Shown: one piece after another, positions 6,023 to 8,212 of the stretch
Layout of the letters: every line of letters begins with the position of its first letter
How positions within the stretch are numbered: the first letter of the stretch is position 1
Assembly: GCA_051646105.1 (NCBI GenBank)
Contig: JBOFCO010000114.1
Coordinates: 1 to 8,212, forward strand
Reading direction: 5' to 3'
Length of the DNA: 8,212 nucleotides
From: JBOFCO01 sp051646105
GTDB taxonomy: Bacteria > Pseudomonadota > Alphaproteobacteria > Rhodobacterales > Rhodobacteraceae
Notes under the pieces: model-generated
Databases searched by the model: none
Told to the model about the DNA's origin: nothing
Seen by the model: the letters and a program-made list of their open reading frames with translations, nothing else
Program-made: the position numbers and the translations under genes

Positions 6023-7375
6023 TTACCAGCGTCGCTCGAATTTTCGCCGCAGCAGGATGGCAGTGATGTTCATCACCATCAGGAACAGCAGCAGCACGAT
6101 GATGCCGCCATTCGACCTCTCGACAAAGGCGGGGTCCGACCGCTGCACCCAGGTATAGATCTGCACCGGCAGCGCCGTGGCCGGGTCAAGCACACCCTCG
6201 ACCGGGGCATCGGGATAGTTGTCGACAAAGGCGACCATGCCGATCAGCAGCAGGGGAGCGGTTTCGCCCAATGCGCGGGCAAGGCCAAGGATCGTGCCGG
6301 TCAGGATGCCGGGCGCAGCCAGTGGCAGGACATGGTGCACAACCGTCTGCATTTTCGATGCCCCGACCCCCAGTGCCGCATCGCGGATCGATGGTGGCAC
6401 GGCTTTCAGGCTGGCGCGTGTGGCGATGATGATTGTCGGCAGCGTCATCAAGGTAAGCACCAGCGCCCCTACCAGTGATGAAGACTGGGGCAATTGTGCG
6501 AAATTGATGAAGATGGCCAGTCCAAGGATGCCGAACACGATCGAGGGCACTGCGGCAAGGTTGGATATGTTCACTTCCAGCAGGTCGGTGAAACGGTTCT
6601 TGGGGGCGAATTCCTCAAGATAGATGCTGGCGGCCACGCCGATGGGCAGTGACATCAGCAGCACAAGAACCATCATATAGGCGGAACCGATGATGGCGAC
6701 GCCCAGCCCCGCCGCCTCTGGCCGCTGGTCCGACGCATCCGGATTGGTCAGGAACCCCCAGTTGAAGGCCGATGTCAGCACACCGGCCTTGCGCAACTCT
6801 TCCGCAAGATGAAGCTGCTCGGGCGAGATGTTTGAATCGCGCTCGGCGCTTTCCAGTGTCACCCTGCCCTTCAGGAAACCGTCGATCCGCCCGGCGGCCA
6901 GCACCCCGAAATCGATGGTCTGACCGATCAGGGATGGGTCTGCCAGCACACGGTCGCGCACCAGTGCGGCGGCATCCTTGGAAACCAGTTCGCCGACGTC
7001 CTTGTCGGACAAGTCCTGGCGGTCGATCCCCAGACTGTCGACATGCGCATTCAGTGATTTGGCGATCAGCTTCGAGTAGCCGACAGTGGTCACCTTCGCC
7101 AGTTTTGCCGGATCACGGTCGCCCGCCTTGTCCAGCGTCTTTGCATCCAGCGTAACCGGAAAGCTCAGGCTGGCCTGACGAAAGGCCGATATGCCGTCGG
7201 TAAGGATGGTAACCAGCATGATCGCCAGTGTCGCAAGGCTGATGGCGATCGCAATCATCCCATACAGGCGGAATCTGCGTTCGGCCGCATTCCGGCGGCG
7301 CATCAGATCATCCTGCACCAGAAGCGATTTTCTGGATTTGCCCGTGACCGGGCCGGAAAGGGTTACGTCTGTCAT
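6023..7375 (-). CDS. pstA: Phosphate ABC transporter permease PstA, long form with N-terminal periplasmic insertion
   Basis: Inner-membrane channel subunit for phosphate import, partner of PstC. At 450 residues it is far longer than E. coli PstA (about 296). The extra part is an N-terminal extension: a basic cytoplasmic start (RRRNAAERRFR), a membrane helix (about 39-60) and a mainly hydrophilic, presumably periplasmic region (about 61-222). This is the arrangement known as the DUF3333 type in alphaproteobacteria. The classical permease core follows, with helices near 223-251, 272-292, 301-319, 356-384 and 424-442. The EAA loop is visible as AALGVGASKMQTVVHHVLPLA (333-353) and is followed by RALGETAPLL. 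The start at 7375 forms an ATGA overlap with the pstC stop, indicating translational coupling; an in-frame ATG at 7408 would lie further inside pstC and is less likely. The function of the periplasmic insertion is not known to me. Confidence 0.95.
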   Translation of the reverse strand: MTDVTLSGPVTGKSRKSLLVQDDLMRRRNAAERRFRLYGMIAIAISLATLAIMLVTILTDGISAFRQASLSFPVTLDAKTLDKAGDRDPAKLAKVTTVGYSKLIAKSLNAHVDSLGIDRQDLSDKDVGELVSKDAAALVRDRVLADPSLIGQTIDFGVLAAGRIDGFLKGRVTLESAERDSNISPEQLHLAEELRKAGVLTSAFNWGFLTNPDASDQRPEAAGLGVAIIGSAYMMVLVLLMSLPIGVAASIYLEEFAPKNRFTDLLEVNISNLAAVPSIVFGILGLAIFINFAQLPQSSSLVGALVLTLMTLPTIIIATRASLKAVPPSIRDAALGVGASKMQTVVHHVLPLAAPGILTGTILGLARALGETAPLLLIGMVAFVDNYPDAPVEGVLDPATALPVQIYTWVQRSDPAFVERSNGGIIVLLLFLMVMNITAILLRRKFERRW

Positions 7376-8212
7376 TCGTATTGCTCGCGGTATTTGCGGA
7401 CGATCCACAGGGCAAGGACGTTCAGCCCCAGCGTGATGACGAACAGCGTGATGCCCAGCGCAAAGGCAACCAGCGTTTCGGGAGAATTGAATTCCGTATC
7501 GCCGGTCAACTGGCTGACGATCTTCACGGTGATCGTCGTCATCGCCTCGAACGGGTTCAGATCAAGCCGCGCGGCGGCACCCGCCCCCATGGTCACGATC
7601 ATGGTTTCGCCAATAGCGCGTGACGCGGCCATCAGCACCGCGCCGACAATCCCCGGAAGGGCTGCGGGCAACACCACCTGACGCACGGTTTCCGACCGGG
7701 TTGCCCCCATGCCGTAAGACCCGTCGCGCAGTGCCTGCGGCACGGCATTGATGATGTCGTCAGCAAGTGAGGAGATGAAGGGGATGTTCATGATCCCGAT
7801 CACAATGCCCGCCGTCATCACCGATGACCCCGAATTGCCCAGCCCCAGCGGCTGCGCGAACCAGTCGCGGAGCATCGGCCCGACAGTCACCAGCGCGAAC
7901 AGGCCGAAAACCACGGTAGGAATGCCCGCGATCACCTCGATCATTGGCTTGACGACAGAACGGGTGCGCGGTGTGGCGTATTCCGCCAGAAAGATCGCGG
8001 CAAACAGGCCGATTGGCACGGACACGATCATCGATACAAAGCTAATGTAAAGCGTGCCCCACAGCAACGGCAGCAGGCCAAGCTCGCTGTTGCCGCGAAA
8101 GTTCGGCGACCAGGTCAGGCCAAAGTAGAAGTCCTGGATCGGATACAGGCTGAAAAAGCGGATCGATTCCGACAGCATCGACAGGACGATGCCCACGGTT
8201 GTCAGGATTGCC
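7372..8212 (-). CDS. pstC: Phosphate ABC transporter permease PstC (5' part outside window)
   Basis: Inner-membrane permease subunit pairing with PstA. The last 279 codons are visible; the frame stays open to the right edge (residues AILTTVGIVLSMLSE lead in), so the N-terminus and probably a first helix are missing. The visible part has FYFGLTWSPNF, typical of PstC, then membrane segments (IPLLWGTLYISFVSMIVSVPIG region, PTVVFGLFALVTVGP, SSVMTAGIVIGIMNIPF). The EAA loop DGSYGMGATRSETVRQVVLPAALPG is split here as DGSYGMGATRSE and VRQVVLPAALPG, and is followed by the family motif SRAIGETMIV. The C-terminus is a last helix ending in RKYREQYE. The stop codon overlaps the pstA start (ATGA). A GTG at 8196 could be read as a start, but the conserved sequence continues upstream of it, so the gene is truncated by the window edge. 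pstS is expected upstream. Confidence 0.95.
   Translation of the reverse strand, partial: AILTTVGIVLSMLSESIRFFSLYPIQDFYFGLTWSPNFRGNSELGLLPLLWGTLYISFVSMIVSVPIGLFAAIFLAEYATPRTRSVVKPMIEVIAGIPTVVFGLFALVTVGPMLRDWFAQPLGLGNSGSSVMTAGIVIGIMNIPFISSLADDIINAVPQALRDGSYGMGATRSETVRQVVLPAALPGIVGAVLMAASRAIGETMIVTMGAGAAARLDLNPFEAMTTITVKIVSQLTGDTEFNSPETLVAFALGITLFVITLGLNVLALWIVRKYREQYE

Noticed and set aside
7376..7408. Upstream start of pstA at 7408
   Set aside because: It would overlap pstC by 37 bases; the ATG at 7375 gives the classical ATGA overlap.
8194..8196. GTG at 8196 as the start of pstC
   Set aside because: The frame stays open to the window edge with typical PstC residues upstream (AILTTVGIVLS), so the gene is cut by the window rather than starting here.

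Overview
This is an ordinary GC-rich chromosomal window from what looks like an alphaproteobacterium, most likely of the Rhodobacteraceae (Paracoccus/Rhodobacter type). That placement is inferred from base composition, the long PstA with an N-terminal periplasmic insertion, the pstCAB-phoU-phoB gene order and the protein sequences; no marker gene fixes the genus. All nine protein genes lie on the minus strand, so transcription runs from the right edge to the left edge. I see no RNA gene, mobile element, CRISPR array or new defence system.

Right part (3787-8212): a high-affinity phosphate uptake and phosphate-signalling operon. In transcription order it holds pstC (5' end outside the window), pstA, pstB, phoU and phoB. 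The genes are packed tightly: pstC and pstA overlap by ATGA, and the gaps that follow are 13, 5 and 10 bases. PstC and PstA form the membrane channel, PstB is the ATPase, PhoU transmits the Pst transport state to the (unseen) PhoR kinase, and PhoB is the response regulator. pstS, phoR and the Pho-box promoter are expected beyond the right edge.

Left part (1-3712): a carbohydrate uptake module. In transcription order it holds a FucU/RbsD-type sugar mutarotase, a LacI-family repressor, a periplasmic CUT1-type sugar-binding protein and the first 190 residues of an inner-membrane permease. The substrate is unknown; fucU hints at L-fucose or a related aldose. The only sizeable gene-free gap inside the window (1956-2131, 176 bases) holds a near-perfect 22-base palindrome with a central CG, the expected form of a LacI-family operator. 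It also holds a weak promoter candidate, a strong ribosome binding site and two competing short hairpins. A strong 12-bp hairpin follows the binding-protein gene, a common way to make more binding protein than permease.

The 74-base gap between phoB and fucU has no convincing terminator, so the boundary between the phosphate and sugar units is uncertain. The best leads are regulatory: the operator palindrome, a shared half-site in a candidate lacI promoter, and the post-binding-protein hairpin. Nothing here supports a previously undescribed system.
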